DNA of 64,000 bases from Duganella sp. 1411 (GCF_017833525.1 NZ_JAFICD010000003.1:310001-374000), one strand, 5' to 3'. Numbered from the stretch's first letter, positions 1 to 8,879 are shown. Program-made: numbers and translations. Notes: a model not told the origin generated them from the letters alone.

Positions 1-2
1 AC

Positions 3-923
3 AAGAACATGCTTTTCGTGACCGATATTAACAATCAAGTCCTCGCGGCGGTCAACACGCTCAACCCAGCGGCGAACTCTAATCTGGCGGCTAAGGTGTT
101 CAATATGCCGCAGAGAGCCGGGGAGGGTTTGGCATATGATGGGCAGAAGGACTGGCTCTACATGTCGGCCGGCATTCCTTCGCAAGCGGGGAACTCCATC
201 GTCGTCTTCGACCACGCCAGCGCGTTGGACGGAAACATCAAGCCTAGCCGCACCATCGTCCCAGCAATGGAATCCTATATAAGCCTGCTCGGTCTTGCGT
301 TAGATAAAGAGCGCGATATTCTTTATGCGAACACTAGTCGCGGTGATCTTTTCGTCTTCAATAACGCGAGCAAATTGAACGGAACGGTTACCCCGGACCG
401 CGTCCTCAATGTACGAGCGCTTACTTTTGCAATTGATTTCAAACGATCGATTCTTTACGTCGCCAGAGGGCAGGCCTTTATCTATGCCTATTCAAACTTG
501 GATACGCTGACCGTTCAGACAACGAGTGCTGATCCGAGAGAGATCATCGTGAATCCGATAGGTATGGTTGATACAATGGCGATCGATAGCGTTCGCGACC
601 GACTCTACTTTGGCGTCAAAGACCGCGGCATTGCTGTAGTGGAAAATGCCAGCGCCGCCGGATCGGCTGCGGGAACGGCGACGGTCGCCACCTCGACTCG
701 CACACCTGCGATGACGCTGGCGGTCAGCGCGCCGGCTTATTTCCAGGTTTCCGTTCGACTGGCATTTGATCCGGCCAACGATCGTCTGTATGTAGGCGCC
801 GGCAAAAAGGCCACACTGGTCAACAACGCCAGCACGCTCACAGCCACCACCGTGCCGACCAGCGTCGTCGGTCTGTCCGCGCCCGACAGCGCTTTTATAG
901 GCGCCTTCGCCTTCCCGCAGTAA
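3..923 (+). CDS. Beta-propeller-like repeat protein, 5' end outside the window
   Basis: The reading frame is open to the left edge of the window, so the gene probably begins upstream and only its C-terminal part (about 305 residues) is seen. The protein repeats a pattern of about 45-50 residues: a hydrophobic 'LALD..RDILYA' strand, a short turn, then 'G.L.VFNNASKLNGT..PDR'. That pattern fits blades of a YncE/NHL-type beta-propeller. No catalytic motif is visible. The gene ends just before a strong bidirectional terminator shared with the convergent phaB. A secreted or surface location is plausible, but the signal peptide would lie outside the window. Function unknown. Confidence 0.7.
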   Translation, partial: KNMLFVTDINNQVLAAVNTLNPAANSNLAAKVFNMPQRAGEGLAYDGQKDWLYMSAGIPSQAGNSIVVFDHASALDGNIKPSRTIVPAMESYISLLGLALDKERDILYANTSRGDLFVFNNASKLNGTVTPDRVLNVRALTFAIDFKRSILYVARGQAFIYAYSNLDTLTVQTTSADPREIIVNPIGMVDTMAIDSVRDRLYFGVKDRGIAVVENASAAGSAAGTATVATSTRTPAMTLAVSAPAYFQVSVRLAFDPANDRLYVGAGKKATLVNNASTLTATTVPTSVVGLSAPDSAFIGAFAFPQ

Positions 924-945
924 AGCTGGAAAGGACTTCGCCGCG

Positions 946-983
946 AAAAAAGCCAGGATCGCGAACGATCCTGGCTTTTTTTT
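946..983. terminator. Bidirectional intrinsic terminator
   Basis: A perfect 10-bp stem (GCCAGGATCG / CGATCCTGGC) with a CGAA tetraloop is flanked by six A's on the left and eight T's on the right. It can therefore terminate both the upstream plus-strand gene and the convergent phaB. Confidence 0.9.
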
Positions 984-1007
984 GCATGCCGCCGATTAAG
1001 TCTTGGC

Positions 1008-1748
1008 TTACGACATGTGCTGGCCGCCGTTGATGGCGATGTTGGCGCCGGTGACGAAAGCCGCCTCGTCCGACGACAGGTAGGCCACCAGGCCGGCCAC
1101 TTCTTCCGGCTTGCCCAGGCGCGCCATCGGAATTTGCGGAATGATCTTGGTGTCGAGCACTTCCTGCGGGATCTCCATGACCATCTTGGTGCCGATGTAG
1201 CCCGGCGAGATGGTGTTGACGGTCACGCCCTTGCGCGCCACTTCCAGCGCCAGCGCCTTGGTGAAGCCGTGCATGCCGGCCTTGGCCGCCGAGTAGTTGG
1301 TCTGGCCGAAGGCGCCCTTCTGGCCGTTGACCGACGAAATGTTGATGATACGGCCCCAGCCGCGATCGACCATGCCGTCGCACACCGGCTTGGTCATGTT
1401 GAACACGGAGTCCAGGTTGGTGGCCATGACGGCGTCCCAGTTCGGCTTGTCCATCTTCTTGAACGTCATGTCGCGGGTGATGCCGGCGTTGTTGACCAGC
1501 ACGTCGATCGGACCGATGTCCTTTTCGATGGCGGCCACGCAGGCCTGTGCCGAGTCGTAATCCGCCACGTCGCACGGATAGGCGCGGAAGTTGAAGCCCT
1601 GGTCGCGGGTCGTGGCGAGCCACTGTTCGACCTTGGGATTGCCAGGGGAATACGTCGTCACCACGTTATAGCCCAGCGCGGACAGTTTGAAACACACCGC
1701 CTCGCCCAGGCCGCCCATGCCGCCGGTTACCAATGCAACTCTTGCCAT
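1008..1748 (-). CDS. phaB: Acetoacetyl-CoA reductase (NADPH), PhaB
   Basis: Reduces acetoacetyl-CoA to (R)-3-hydroxybutyryl-CoA, the monomer for polyhydroxybutyrate. The 246-residue length is the family norm. It is a short-chain dehydrogenase with cofactor loop TGGMGGLG (8-15), NNAG (86-89), catalytic Ser138/Ser139, Tyr152 and Lys156, and the C-terminal 'NGGQHMS' typical of PhaB. The start is the ATG of 'MARVALVTGG', preceded by AGGGGA. The frame runs 15 codons further upstream, but that extension lacks homology. It lies 93 bp downstream of phaA on the same strand, as in many phaA-phaB pairs; no phaC synthase gene is in the window. The identification is secure from motif order and length. Confidence 0.95.
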   Translation of the reverse strand: MARVALVTGGMGGLGEAVCFKLSALGYNVVTTYSPGNPKVEQWLATTRDQGFNFRAYPCDVADYDSAQACVAAIEKDIGPIDVLVNNAGITRDMTFKKMDKPNWDAVMATNLDSVFNMTKPVCDGMVDRGWGRIINISSVNGQKGAFGQTNYSAAKAGMHGFTKALALEVARKGVTVNTISPGYIGTKMVMEIPQEVLDTKIIPQIPMARLGKPEEVAGLVAYLSSDEAAFVTGANIAINGGQHMS

Positions 1749-1841
1749 AATTGTCCCCTCTTCGTAGTTGATACCAAACTTCGATGACACCAAAGTTCGC
1801 GGACCGCCCCGCGACCGCGGAGGCGGCGTTAATTGTTGCTG

Positions 1842-3020
1842 TTACGGACGCTCGATCGCCAGCGCCACGCCCATGCCGCCGCCGATGCACAGCGAGGCCA
1901 GGCCTTTCTTGGCGTCGCGACGGATCATTTCGTGGATCAGGGTGACCAGGATGCGGGCGCCGGACGCGCCGATCGGGTGGCCGATGGCGATGGCGCCGCC
2001 GTTGACGTTGATCTTGCTGGTGTCCCAGCCCATTTCCTTGTTGACGGCGACGGCCTGCGCGGCGAACGCTTCGTTAATTTCCATCAAGTCCAGGTCGTCC
2101 GGGGTCCAGCCGGCCTTTTTCAGGCACAGGCGGCTGGCCGAGACCGGGCCCATGCCCATCAGCGCCGGGTCCAGGCCGGACGAGGCGTAGGCCTTGACCT
2201 TGGCCAGCACGGTCAGGCCCAGTTCCTTGGCCTTGCTGGCCGACATCATGATGACGGCGGCGGCGCCGTCGTTCAGGCCGGAGGCGTTGCCGGCGGTGAC
2301 GGTGCCTTCCTTGTTGAAAGCGGGACGCAGGCCGGCCAGGCCTTCGAGGGTCGAGCCGGGCTTGATGTACTCGTCGCTGTCGAAGACGGTGGTGCCTTTT
2401 TTATTGGCGATCTCCAGCGGCAGGATCTCGTCCTTGAACTTGCCTTCCTTTTGCGCCGCTTCCGCCTTCAGCTGCGATTGCAGCGCGAACTCGTCCTGCT
2501 CGGCGCGCGAGATGTCGTGTTTTTTCGCGACGTTCTCGGCGGTGATGCCCATGTGGTACTGGTTGAACGCGTCCCACAGGCCATCGACGATCATGGTGTC
2601 GACCATTTTGATCTCGCCCATGCGGAAGCCGTCGCGCGAGCCGGGCATCGCGTGCGGCGACGCGCTCATGTTTTCCTGGCCGCCGGCGATGACGATTTGT
2701 GCGTCGCCACATTTAATCGCCTGCGCCGCCAGGTGGGTGGCCTTCAAACCGCTGCCGCACACGTGGTTGATGGTGAAGCCGGGAACGGAATTCGGCAGGC
2801 CGGACTTGATGACGGCCTGGCGGGCCGGATTCTGGCCGACGCCGGCGGTCAGCACCTGGCCGAGGATCGCTTCGCTGATCTGGCTTGGATCGATGCCGGT
2901 CTTGGCCAACAGGCCCTTGATCACGTGCGCGCCCAGGTCCGCCGCCGGGATCTTGGCGAGGCTGCCGCCGAATTTACCCACACCGGTGCGGCCAGCGGCC
3001 ACGATAACTACATCATCCAT
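1842..3020 (-). CDS. phaA: Acetyl-CoA C-acetyltransferase (beta-ketothiolase), PhaA
   Basis: Condenses two acetyl-CoA to acetoacetyl-CoA, the first step of polyhydroxybutyrate synthesis; it also works in short-chain ketogenic metabolism. The 392-residue protein has the full thiolase set: nucleophile Cys88 in 'NHVCGSG', His348 in 'GHPIGASG', and Cys378 in 'CIGGGMG'. The start ATG ('MDDVVIVAAG') is preceded by GGAGAG; a TTG four codons upstream is in frame but less likely. It is followed by phaB. It could be called atoB in a degradative context, but the adjacent phaB favours phaA. Confidence 0.94.
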   Translation of the reverse strand: MDDVVIVAAGRTGVGKFGGSLAKIPAADLGAHVIKGLLAKTGIDPSQISEAILGQVLTAGVGQNPARQAVIKSGLPNSVPGFTINHVCGSGLKATHLAAQAIKCGDAQIVIAGGQENMSASPHAMPGSRDGFRMGEIKMVDTMIVDGLWDAFNQYHMGITAENVAKKHDISRAEQDEFALQSQLKAEAAQKEGKFKDEILPLEIANKKGTTVFDSDEYIKPGSTLEGLAGLRPAFNKEGTVTAGNASGLNDGAAAVIMMSASKAKELGLTVLAKVKAYASSGLDPALMGMGPVSASRLCLKKAGWTPDDLDLMEINEAFAAQAVAVNKEMGWDTSKINVNGGAIAIGHPIGASGARILVTLIHEMIRRDAKKGLASLCIGGGMGVALAIERP

Positions 3021-3231
3021 ATGACTCTCCAATACGCCGGCCAGGGCCGGCTTAGTTTAGCAACAACATTGAGCGACTACGCGACGTCGATAATACGCCT
3101 ACGACGGTCAAGCCGTGGGGGGTTTCGATTGTGCGTCGCCGCGAGGAATGTCCAGTATTTCTCTAGCAGCATCCGTGCCAGCGGCTGGCCATGTCGCGGA
3201 CCAATCGTAAGCGGCCACATTTGGCGACGCT

Positions 3232-3245
3232 TTGATTTGGGTCAA
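3232..3245. promoter_or_regulatory. FNR/ANR-like box upstream of phaA
   Basis: TTGAT-TTGG-GTCAA matches the FNR/ANR consensus TTGAT-N4-ATCAA at 9 of 10 positions. It sits about 210 bp upstream of the phaA start and about 50 bp from the 3' end of metR. Which promoter it serves, if any, is not shown. The rest of the 276-bp gap (3021-3296) holds no gene that I can support. Confidence 0.35.
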
Positions 3246-3296
3246 GCTTTGGATTCGACCAGCCTCAATACATTTTGAAGAAACAATAATTATTTG

Positions 3297-4205
3297 TCAC
3301 GACAATAATCTGATACCGTCGAGCGTGGCGGCGCACTGCTCGCGTATCACTTTGACGAAATCGAGCACGTAGGCCTTCTGCTTTTGCGCCTCCGGCACCG
3401 AGACGAACAAGTCGCTCCACAGGCCGTGGTCGCCGACCGGCTTGGCGATGACGTAGTCGTAGTCGACATAGTTCTTGATGGCCCAGTTGGGCAGGGCGGC
3501 GATGCCGCGGCGGCTGGCGACCAGTTGCAACACGGCCACGGTCAGCTCGGCGGTGCGGCGCTCGACCTGGACGCCCGCCGGCCGCAGCACTTCGCGGATC
3601 AGATCGATGCGCGTTTCCGGCACCGGATAGGTGATCAGGGTCTCGCCCTGGAAGTCGGCCGGCTGCAGGCGGCGCCGCGTCGCCAGCCGGTGCTTTTGCG
3701 CCATGACGACCAAGATTTCATAACGGAACAGCGGGAACGTGACGAAATCCGGGCCGTAAGGCGAGCCGATGACCAGATCGGCGGCGCCGCTGCGCAGCAG
3801 CTCGGCCGGCTCGCTGTGGAAGCCCGACACCAAATCGATTTCCACGTCCGGCCAGCGTTTGCGGAACTCGTCCATGACCGGCATCAGCCAGTCGAAACAG
3901 GTGTGGCATTCCAGCGCAACCCGCAGCTGGCCTGTGTCACCCTGGGTCAGGCGGGCCACTTCGCGCTCGGCCGCCTCGATCTCGGGCAGCAGCATATCGG
4001 CCAGCTTGAGCAGCCGCGCGCCGGTGGCGGTAAAGCCGATCGGCACGGATTTTCGCTCAAAAAGCGGGCCGCCGTAGCGATCTTCCAGTAACTTGATTTG
4101 ATGCGACAACGCCGACTGGGTCAGGTTGAGCAGCTGGGCGGCGCGCACCAGGCTGCCCGCCGAACGCAGCGCGCTCAAGGTGCGTAAATGGCGTATCTCT
4201 AGCAT
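3297..4205 (-). CDS. metR: LysR-family regulator of methionine biosynthesis, MetR
   Basis: A transcription factor predicted to activate metE, with homocysteine as the usual co-inducer in this family. The 302-residue protein has an N-terminal winged helix ('LRTLSALRSAGSLVRAAQLL', then 'TQSALSHQIKLLE') and a C-terminal substrate-binding domain. Segments such as 'ALECHTCFDWLMPVMDEF' and 'RRGIAALPNWAI' closely follow E. coli MetR ('AIECHSCIQWLTP', 'RMGIAALPHWVV'). It is transcribed divergently from metE with about 90 bp between them, the classic metR/metE arrangement. The start ATG sits directly beside the palindrome at 4220-4231. Confidence 0.93.
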   Translation of the reverse strand: MLEIRHLRTLSALRSAGSLVRAAQLLNLTQSALSHQIKLLEDRYGGPLFERKSVPIGFTATGARLLKLADMLLPEIEAAEREVARLTQGDTGQLRVALECHTCFDWLMPVMDEFRKRWPDVEIDLVSGFHSEPAELLRSGAADLVIGSPYGPDFVTFPLFRYEILVVMAQKHRLATRRRLQPADFQGETLITYPVPETRIDLIREVLRPAGVQVERRTAELTVAVLQLVASRRGIAALPNWAIKNYVDYDYVIAKPVGDHGLWSDLFVSVPEAQKQKAYVLDFVKVIREQCAATLDGIRLLS

Positions 4206-4219
4206 GGTCTATTAAAAAT

Positions 4220-4231
4220 TTTCATGTGAAA
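4220..4231. promoter_or_regulatory. Palindrome in the metR-metE divergent promoter region
   Basis: TTTCATGTGAAA is a perfect 12-bp palindrome carrying TTCA/TGAA half-sites, which are the building blocks of MetR sites. It lies 14 bp from the metR start and about 65-75 bp upstream of metE. It is a candidate MetR operator, though spacing and orientation differ from the enteric TGAA-N5-TTCA form. Confidence 0.4.
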
Positions 4232-4294
4232 CTACAAAATCTTTCGTTTTGATTATAGACCGGAATGCCGCAAACTTTATCGCATCAATATTAA

Positions 4295-6676
4295 ATGCGG
4301 ATGACACTGATCATGACAACATCGAATAAAGCGGGCGCCAGCCACATCCAGACCCACGTTCCGGGCTTTCCACGCATCGGCGCCGCGCGGGAATTGAAAT
4401 TCGCGCTCGAGGCGTACTGGCGCGGCGACTTGCCGGAAGCGGAACTGGAGGCCGTGGGCCGCGCGCTGCGCGCCCGCCACTGGGCGTTGCAAGCGGAGGC
4501 CGGACTGGACTTCGTCAGCGTCGGCGAGTTCGCCTTCTACGACCACGTCGCCAACCATGTGCAGTTATTGGGCTGCGAACCCGCGCGCTACGGCTTCGAT
4601 CCCCGCCAATCGCAGTTGCGCCGCTATTTCGCCATGGCGCGCGGCGACGGCCGCGACGACCATCCGGATTGCGGCCACGGCTGCGCCCACGACGACGGCG
4701 TGCACGCCTCGGCCGCGCTGGAAATGACCAAGTGGTTCGACACCAACTACCATTACCTGGTGCCGGAATTCACCCCCGAAACCGCGTTTTCGCTGGCCTG
4801 CGAACGCCTGTTCGACGAGGTCGCGGAAGCGCAGGCGCTGGGCCACGCGGTCAAGGCCGTACTGCTCGGGCCGCTGAGCTTCCTGTGGCTGGGCAAGGAA
4901 AAAACCGCCGGCTTCAACCGTCTCGACCTGCTCGACAAACTGCTGCCCGTCTACGGCGCGGTGCTGGACCGCCTGAAGGCGCAAGGCGTGCAATGGGTGC
5001 AAATCGACGAGCCCATCCTGGGCCTGGACCTGCCGTCGGCATGGCGCGGCGCGTTCGAGAACGCCTACTGGCAGTTGAACCAGGTCGGCGTGCCGCTGCT
5101 GCTGGCGACTTATTTCTCGCCGCTGGAGGAAAACCTGAGCCTGGCCTGCCGCCTGCCTGTGGCCGGGCTGCACGTGGACGGCGTGCGCGCCGCGCACGAG
5201 CTGGCCAGCATCGCCGACTGGCTGCCGGTGCACAAGGTGCTGTCGGTCGGCATCGTCGACGGCCGCAACATCTGGCGCACCGATCTGGACGCGGCGCTGG
5301 CCACGCTGGCGCCCATCGTCGACAAGCGCGGCGGCAAGCTGTGGCTGTCGACGTCGTGCTCGCTGCTGCACGCGCCGTTCACGCTGGCCGCCGAAACCGC
5401 GCTCGACGCCGACATCAAATCCTGGCTGGCCTTCGCCACCGAAAAGCTGGACGAGCTGCGGGTGTTGAAGCAGGCGCTGCAAGGCGATCACGACGCGGCG
5501 GTCGACCACGCACTGGCGCAGTCGCGCGCCGCGCTGGCAAGCCGCCGCGCCAGCGAGCGCGTGCACCGGCCCGCCGTGGAGCAACGCCTGGCCGCGCTGG
5601 GCGACGACGCCGACCGGCGGCCGTCGCCGTTCGCGCAGCGCCAGGCCGTGCAGCGCGCGCGCTTGCAACTGCCGGACTTTCCGACCACGACCATCGGCTC
5701 GTTCCCGCAAACGGCGGCCATCCGCGCCGCCCGCGCCGGCTTCAAGCGCGGCGAACTGGGCGCCGCCGAATACGAACGCACCATGCGCGACGAGATCGCC
5801 TACGCGGTGCGCCGGCAAGAGGAGTTGGGGCTGGACGTGCTGGTGCACGGCGAGGCCGAGCGCAACGACATGGTCGAATATTTCGGCGAGCAACTGGACG
5901 GCTTCGCCTTCACGCGGCTGGGCTGGGTGCAATCGTACGGCTCGCGCTGCGTCAAGCCGCCCATCATCTACGGCGACGTCAGCCGTCCTAAGCCGATGAC
6001 GGTGGACTGGACCGTCCACGCGCAAAGCCTGACCGGCAAGCCGATGAAGGGCATGCTGACGGGGCCGATCACTATATTGCAATGGTCGTTCGTGCGCGAC
6101 GACCAGCCGCGCTCGCACACCGCGCTGCACATCGCGCTGGCGATCCGCGACGAGGTGGAGGATCTGCAGCGGGCCGGCATCGGCATCATCCAGATTGACG
6201 AGCCCGCCGTGCGCGAAGGCTTGCCGCTGCGCCGCGGCCGCTGGGACGCGTATCTGGACTGGGCCACGCGGGCGTTCCGCGTCTCGGCCGGCGCGGCGGC
6301 GGACGGCACGCAGATCCACACCCACATGTGCTATGCCGAGTTCAACGACATCCTGCCGCAGATCGCCGCGATGGACGCCGACGTGATCACGATCGAGACC
6401 AGCCGCTCGGACATGGAGCTGCTCAACGGCTTCGGCCGGTTCCGCTATCCGAACGAGATCGGGCCGGGCGTGTACGACATCCACTCGCCGCGCGTGCCGG
6501 GGCAGGCCGAGATGGTGCGGCTGCTGCGCAAGGCCAGCGCGGTGATTCCGCCCGGCAATCTCTGGGTGAATCCGGATTGCGGCCTGAAGACGCGCGGCTG
6601 GGCGGAGACGGCAACGGCGCTGCGCAACATGGTGGCCGCCGCACATCAATTGCGGGCCGAGCAAGCGATTTATTGA
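4295..6676 (+). CDS. metE: Cobalamin-independent methionine synthase, MetE
   Basis: Transfers a methyl group from 5-methyltetrahydropteroyl-triglutamate to homocysteine in the cytoplasm, the last step of methionine synthesis. The protein has both halves of the MetE double barrel. The C-terminal half keeps the zinc site: His and Cys in 'THMCYAEFND', Glu in 'ITIETSRSDMELL', and Cys in 'NPDCGLKTRGW'. At about 793 residues it is longer than E. coli MetE (753). Part of the excess is an insertion at 121-137 that is rich in His and Cys, in a place where E. coli has a short loop. In-frame ATGs at 4295, 4301 and 4313 all precede the conserved 'PGFPRIGAARELK', and none has a strong ribosome site, so the exact start is uncertain. 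Divergent from metR. Confidence 0.95.
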   Translation: MRMTLIMTTSNKAGASHIQTHVPGFPRIGAARELKFALEAYWRGDLPEAELEAVGRALRARHWALQAEAGLDFVSVGEFAFYDHVANHVQLLGCEPARYGFDPRQSQLRRYFAMARGDGRDDHPDCGHGCAHDDGVHASAALEMTKWFDTNYHYLVPEFTPETAFSLACERLFDEVAEAQALGHAVKAVLLGPLSFLWLGKEKTAGFNRLDLLDKLLPVYGAVLDRLKAQGVQWVQIDEPILGLDLPSAWRGAFENAYWQLNQVGVPLLLATYFSPLEENLSLACRLPVAGLHVDGVRAAHELASIADWLPVHKVLSVGIVDGRNIWRTDLDAALATLAPIVDKRGGKLWLSTSCSLLHAPFTLAAETALDADIKSWLAFATEKLDELRVLKQALQGDHDAAVDHALAQSRAALASRRASERVHRPAVEQRLAALGDDADRRPSPFAQRQAVQRARLQLPDFPTTTIGSFPQTAAIRAARAGFKRGELGAAEYERTMRDEIAYAVRRQEELGLDVLVHGEAERNDMVEYFGEQLDGFAFTRLGWVQSYGSRCVKPPIIYGDVSRPKPMTVDWTVHAQSLTGKPMKGMLTGPITILQWSFVRDDQPRSHTALHIALAIRDEVEDLQRAGIGIIQIDEPAVREGLPLRRGRWDAYLDWATRAFRVSAGAAADGTQIHTHMCYAEFNDILPQIAAMDADVITIETSRSDMELLNGFGRFRYPNEIGPGVYDIHSPRVPGQAEMVRLLRKASAVIPPGNLWVNPDCGLKTRGWAETATALRNMVAAAHQLRAEQAIY

Positions 6677-6699
6677 CGCGTGCATTTGACCCGGCACGG

Positions 6700-6761
6700 C
6701 GGGGTCGTACCCAGGCGGGGTACGACCCCGGGCCCGGCCGCTTTGCGGGTCCAAATCCCGC
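6700..6761. repeat. Dispersed palindromic repeat, GGGGTCGTACCC family, copy A
   Basis: GGGGTCGTACCC and its exact reverse complement face each other across a short AGGCG spacer (6700-6730). A tail CTTTGCGGGT (6741-6750) follows; it recurs in copy C at about 12955. A short GCGGG/CCCGC hairpin followed by ATTTTT (6745-6766) may terminate metE. It lies between metE and minC. Confidence 0.8.
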
Positions 6762-6842
6762 ATTTTTACTGGCCCAGTACGCTGTGCGCCCTCCCCATCC
6801 GCCGTTTTCCACAGTAGAATGCTCGTGCCTGCGCATGCGCGC

Positions 6843-6854
6843 GAGGTTAACCTC
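6843..6854. promoter_or_regulatory. Perfect palindrome in the minC leader
   Basis: GAGGTTAACCTC is a perfect 12-bp palindrome ending 14 bp before the minC ATG. A possible -10 (TAGAAT, 6815-6820) lies just upstream, but I could not find a convincing -35. A protein-binding site or RNA hairpin covering the ribosome-binding region is possible. Confidence 0.35.
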
Positions 6855-6868
6855 TCATACTGTCGCCC

Positions 6869-7654
6869 ATGTCCAAGAGCCTGTTTCAAAAGCCCATAGA
6901 AATCAAGATTTCCACCGTCGTCGCCGTCTCCGCCATCCTGGCGACCGCCGACAGCATCGCTCTCGACGCCGCGCTGGCCGAAATGACCGGCGGCACCACC
7001 GACTTTTTTGAAGACGACCTGGCCGTGATCGACGTCGCCGCGCTGCCGGCCGGTGGCGATCCCATCGACTGGGCCGGCATCATCGCCCTGCTGAAGAAAT
7101 ACCGCCTGAACCCGGTCGCCGTGCGCAACGCGCCGCCGGCCATGGCCGCCGCCATCGCCGCCCACGGCCTGAGCCTGGAAACGGCGACCAAGCCGCGCGA
7201 CGAGCCGGACCCCATACCAGCCAAGGCCGCGCCGGCGAAAGCGGCGCCGGCGCCGGCACCGACGGCGGGCAAACCGGCCCCCGCCGCCGAAGGCCAGCCC
7301 GGCAACGCCGGCGTGATGATCATCGACACCCCGGTGCGGGCCGGCCAGCGCATCTACGCGCGCGGCTGCGACCTGATCATCACGGCGGTGGTCAACAACG
7401 GCGCCGAGATCATCGCCGACGGCAGCATCCATGTGTACAACACGCTCAACGGCCGCGCGCTGGCGGGCGCCTCCGGCAACCCCGAGGCGCGCATCTTCGC
7501 GATGACCATGTCGCCGGAATTGGTGTCAATTGCCGGTGTTTACCGTACTTTTGAAGACGGGTTCCCCGCCGAGTTCGCGCGTTCTCCAGCGCAAATTCGA
7601 TTGGTCGGCGACCGAATCGATATACTATCTGTCAATTCCGCAAACCGCGCCTGA
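6869..7654 (+). CDS. minC: Septum-site inhibitor MinC
   Basis: Inhibits FtsZ assembly away from midcell, acting at the membrane together with MinD. The 261-residue protein has the N-terminal MinC domain (about 5-107), an Ala/Pro-rich linker (about 108-147), and the C-terminal beta-helix domain with 'RIYARGCDLI' and 'HVYNTLNGRALAGASG', which are diagnostic for MinC. It is the first gene of a minC-minD-minE operon, 36 bp before minD. The linker is longer than in enteric MinC, but the gene is otherwise ordinary. Confidence 0.95.
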   Translation: MSKSLFQKPIEIKISTVVAVSAILATADSIALDAALAEMTGGTTDFFEDDLAVIDVAALPAGGDPIDWAGIIALLKKYRLNPVAVRNAPPAMAAAIAAHGLSLETATKPRDEPDPIPAKAAPAKAAPAPAPTAGKPAPAAEGQPGNAGVMIIDTPVRAGQRIYARGCDLIITAVVNNGAEIIADGSIHVYNTLNGRALAGASGNPEARIFAMTMSPELVSIAGVYRTFEDGFPAEFARSPAQIRLVGDRIDILSVNSANRA

Positions 7655-7690
7655 GTGGCCCGCTGTTCATCTCTCTGAAAAGGATTATTT

Positions 7691-8506
7691 GTGGCGAGAA
7701 TTATTGTAGTGACGTCCGGCAAGGGCGGCGTCGGTAAGACGACTTCCAGCGCGAGCTTCTCCACCGGCCTGGCCATGCGCGGCCACAAGACCGCCGTCAT
7801 CGACTTCGACGTCGGCCTGCGCAACCTGGACTTGATCATGGGTTGCGAACGCCGCGTGGTGTACGACCTGATCAACGTGATTAACAAGGAAGCGTCGCTG
7901 ACCCAGGCGCTGATCAAGGACAAGCACTGCGACAACCTGTTCATCCTGCCGGCCTCGCAGACGCGCGACAAGGACGCGCTGTCGGAGGACGGCGTCGAGA
8001 TCGTGCTGCACGAACTGATCAACATGGGTTTCGAATTCATCATCTGCGATTCGCCGGCCGGCATCGAGCACGGCGCGCTGATGGCGCTGACCTTCGCCGA
8101 CGAGGCCATCATCGTCACCAATCCGGAAGTGTCGTCGGTGCGCGATTCGGACCGCATCCTCGGCATCATCCAGGCCAAGTCCCGCCGCGCCCAGACCGGC
8201 GGCGAGCCGGTCAAGGAGCACCTGCTGATCACCCGCTACTCGCCGAAACGCGTGGAAGCGGACGAAATGCTGTCGTACCAAGACGTGCAGGAGATTCTGC
8301 GCATTCCTTTGATCGGCATCATCCCGGAATCGGAATCGGTGCTGCACGCTTCAAACCAGGGTAACCCGGCGATTCACTTCAAGGGCACCGACGTCGCGGA
8401 AGCCTACGAGGATGTGGTGTCGCGCTTCCTCGGCGAGGAATTGCCGCTGCGCTTCGTCAACTATGAAAAGCCAGGCCTTCTGCAGCGTATTTTTGGGAGC
8501 AAGTGA
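7691..8506 (+). CDS. minD: Septum-site ATPase MinD
   Basis: Membrane-associated P-loop ATPase that recruits MinC and oscillates under MinE control. It has the deviant Walker A 'KGGVGKT' (11-17), 'VIDFDVGLRNLD', and the C-terminal amphipathic membrane-targeting helix 'GLLQRIFGSK'. The 271-residue length is the family norm. The start is GTG, with AAAAGGA upstream. The stop codon is separated from the minE ATG by one base, so translation is probably coupled. Confidence 0.97.
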   Translation: MARIIVVTSGKGGVGKTTSSASFSTGLAMRGHKTAVIDFDVGLRNLDLIMGCERRVVYDLINVINKEASLTQALIKDKHCDNLFILPASQTRDKDALSEDGVEIVLHELINMGFEFIICDSPAGIEHGALMALTFADEAIIVTNPEVSSVRDSDRILGIIQAKSRRAQTGGEPVKEHLLITRYSPKRVEADEMLSYQDVQEILRIPLIGIIPESESVLHASNQGNPAIHFKGTDVAEAYEDVVSRFLGEELPLRFVNYEKPGLLQRIFGSK

Positions 8507-8507
8507 C

Positions 8508-8759
8508 ATGGCCCTGCTTTCTTTCCTGTTCCCGCAAAAACAGAAGACCGCGACCGCGGCCAAGGAGCGGTTGCAGATCATCATCGCGCGCGAGCGCAAT
8601 GGCCGCAGCGGACCGGATTTCCTGCCGGCGCTGCACAAGGAGTTGATCGAGGTGATCTCGAAGTACACCAAGGTCAACGCCGACGACATCAAGATTTCGC
8701 TCGACCGCCAGGGTAACCTGGAGGTGCTGGACGTCAACGTGGTGCTGCCCGACGCTTAA
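8508..8759 (+). CDS. minE: Cell division topological specificity factor MinE
   Basis: An 83-residue regulator that stimulates MinD ATPase and drives pole-to-pole oscillation. The N-terminus 'MALLSFLFPQKQKTATAAKERLQIIIARER' has the membrane-targeting start and the MinD-contact helix of MinE. The start was chosen at the ATG one base after the minD stop, which begins the conserved sequence; the frame extends further upstream but there it overlaps minD. Confidence 0.96.
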   Translation: MALLSFLFPQKQKTATAAKERLQIIIARERNGRSGPDFLPALHKELIEVISKYTKVNADDIKISLDRQGNLEVLDVNVVLPDA

Positions 8760-8796
8760 GCCGTGCGCATGTGGCGATACGCTAGCGTCACACTTA

Positions 8797-8858
8797 GGGG
8801 TCGCACCCCGCACGGGGTACGACCCCGGTTGGCGGTGCGGGTTTGGCGCCACCGCCAA
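8797..8858. repeat. Dispersed palindromic repeat, GGGGTCGTACCC family, copy B
   Basis: GGGGTCGCACCCC and GGGGTACGACCCC face each other over a GCAC spacer (8797-8826), with one mismatch compared with copies A and C. A second inverted repeat, TTGGCGGTG / CACCGCCAA (8829-8837 and 8850-8858), follows directly. It lies between minE and the convergent gene at 8880. Confidence 0.75.
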
Positions 8859-8879
8859 CGTGACACCCGCGACACACTT

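Noticed and set aside
4565..7432. Very long open frame on the minus strand opposite metE and minC
   Set aside because: It is the GC-rich antisense shadow of two well-identified genes. The translation is low-complexity Arg/Gly/Ala/Val with no domain and it crosses an intergenic region and a repeat.
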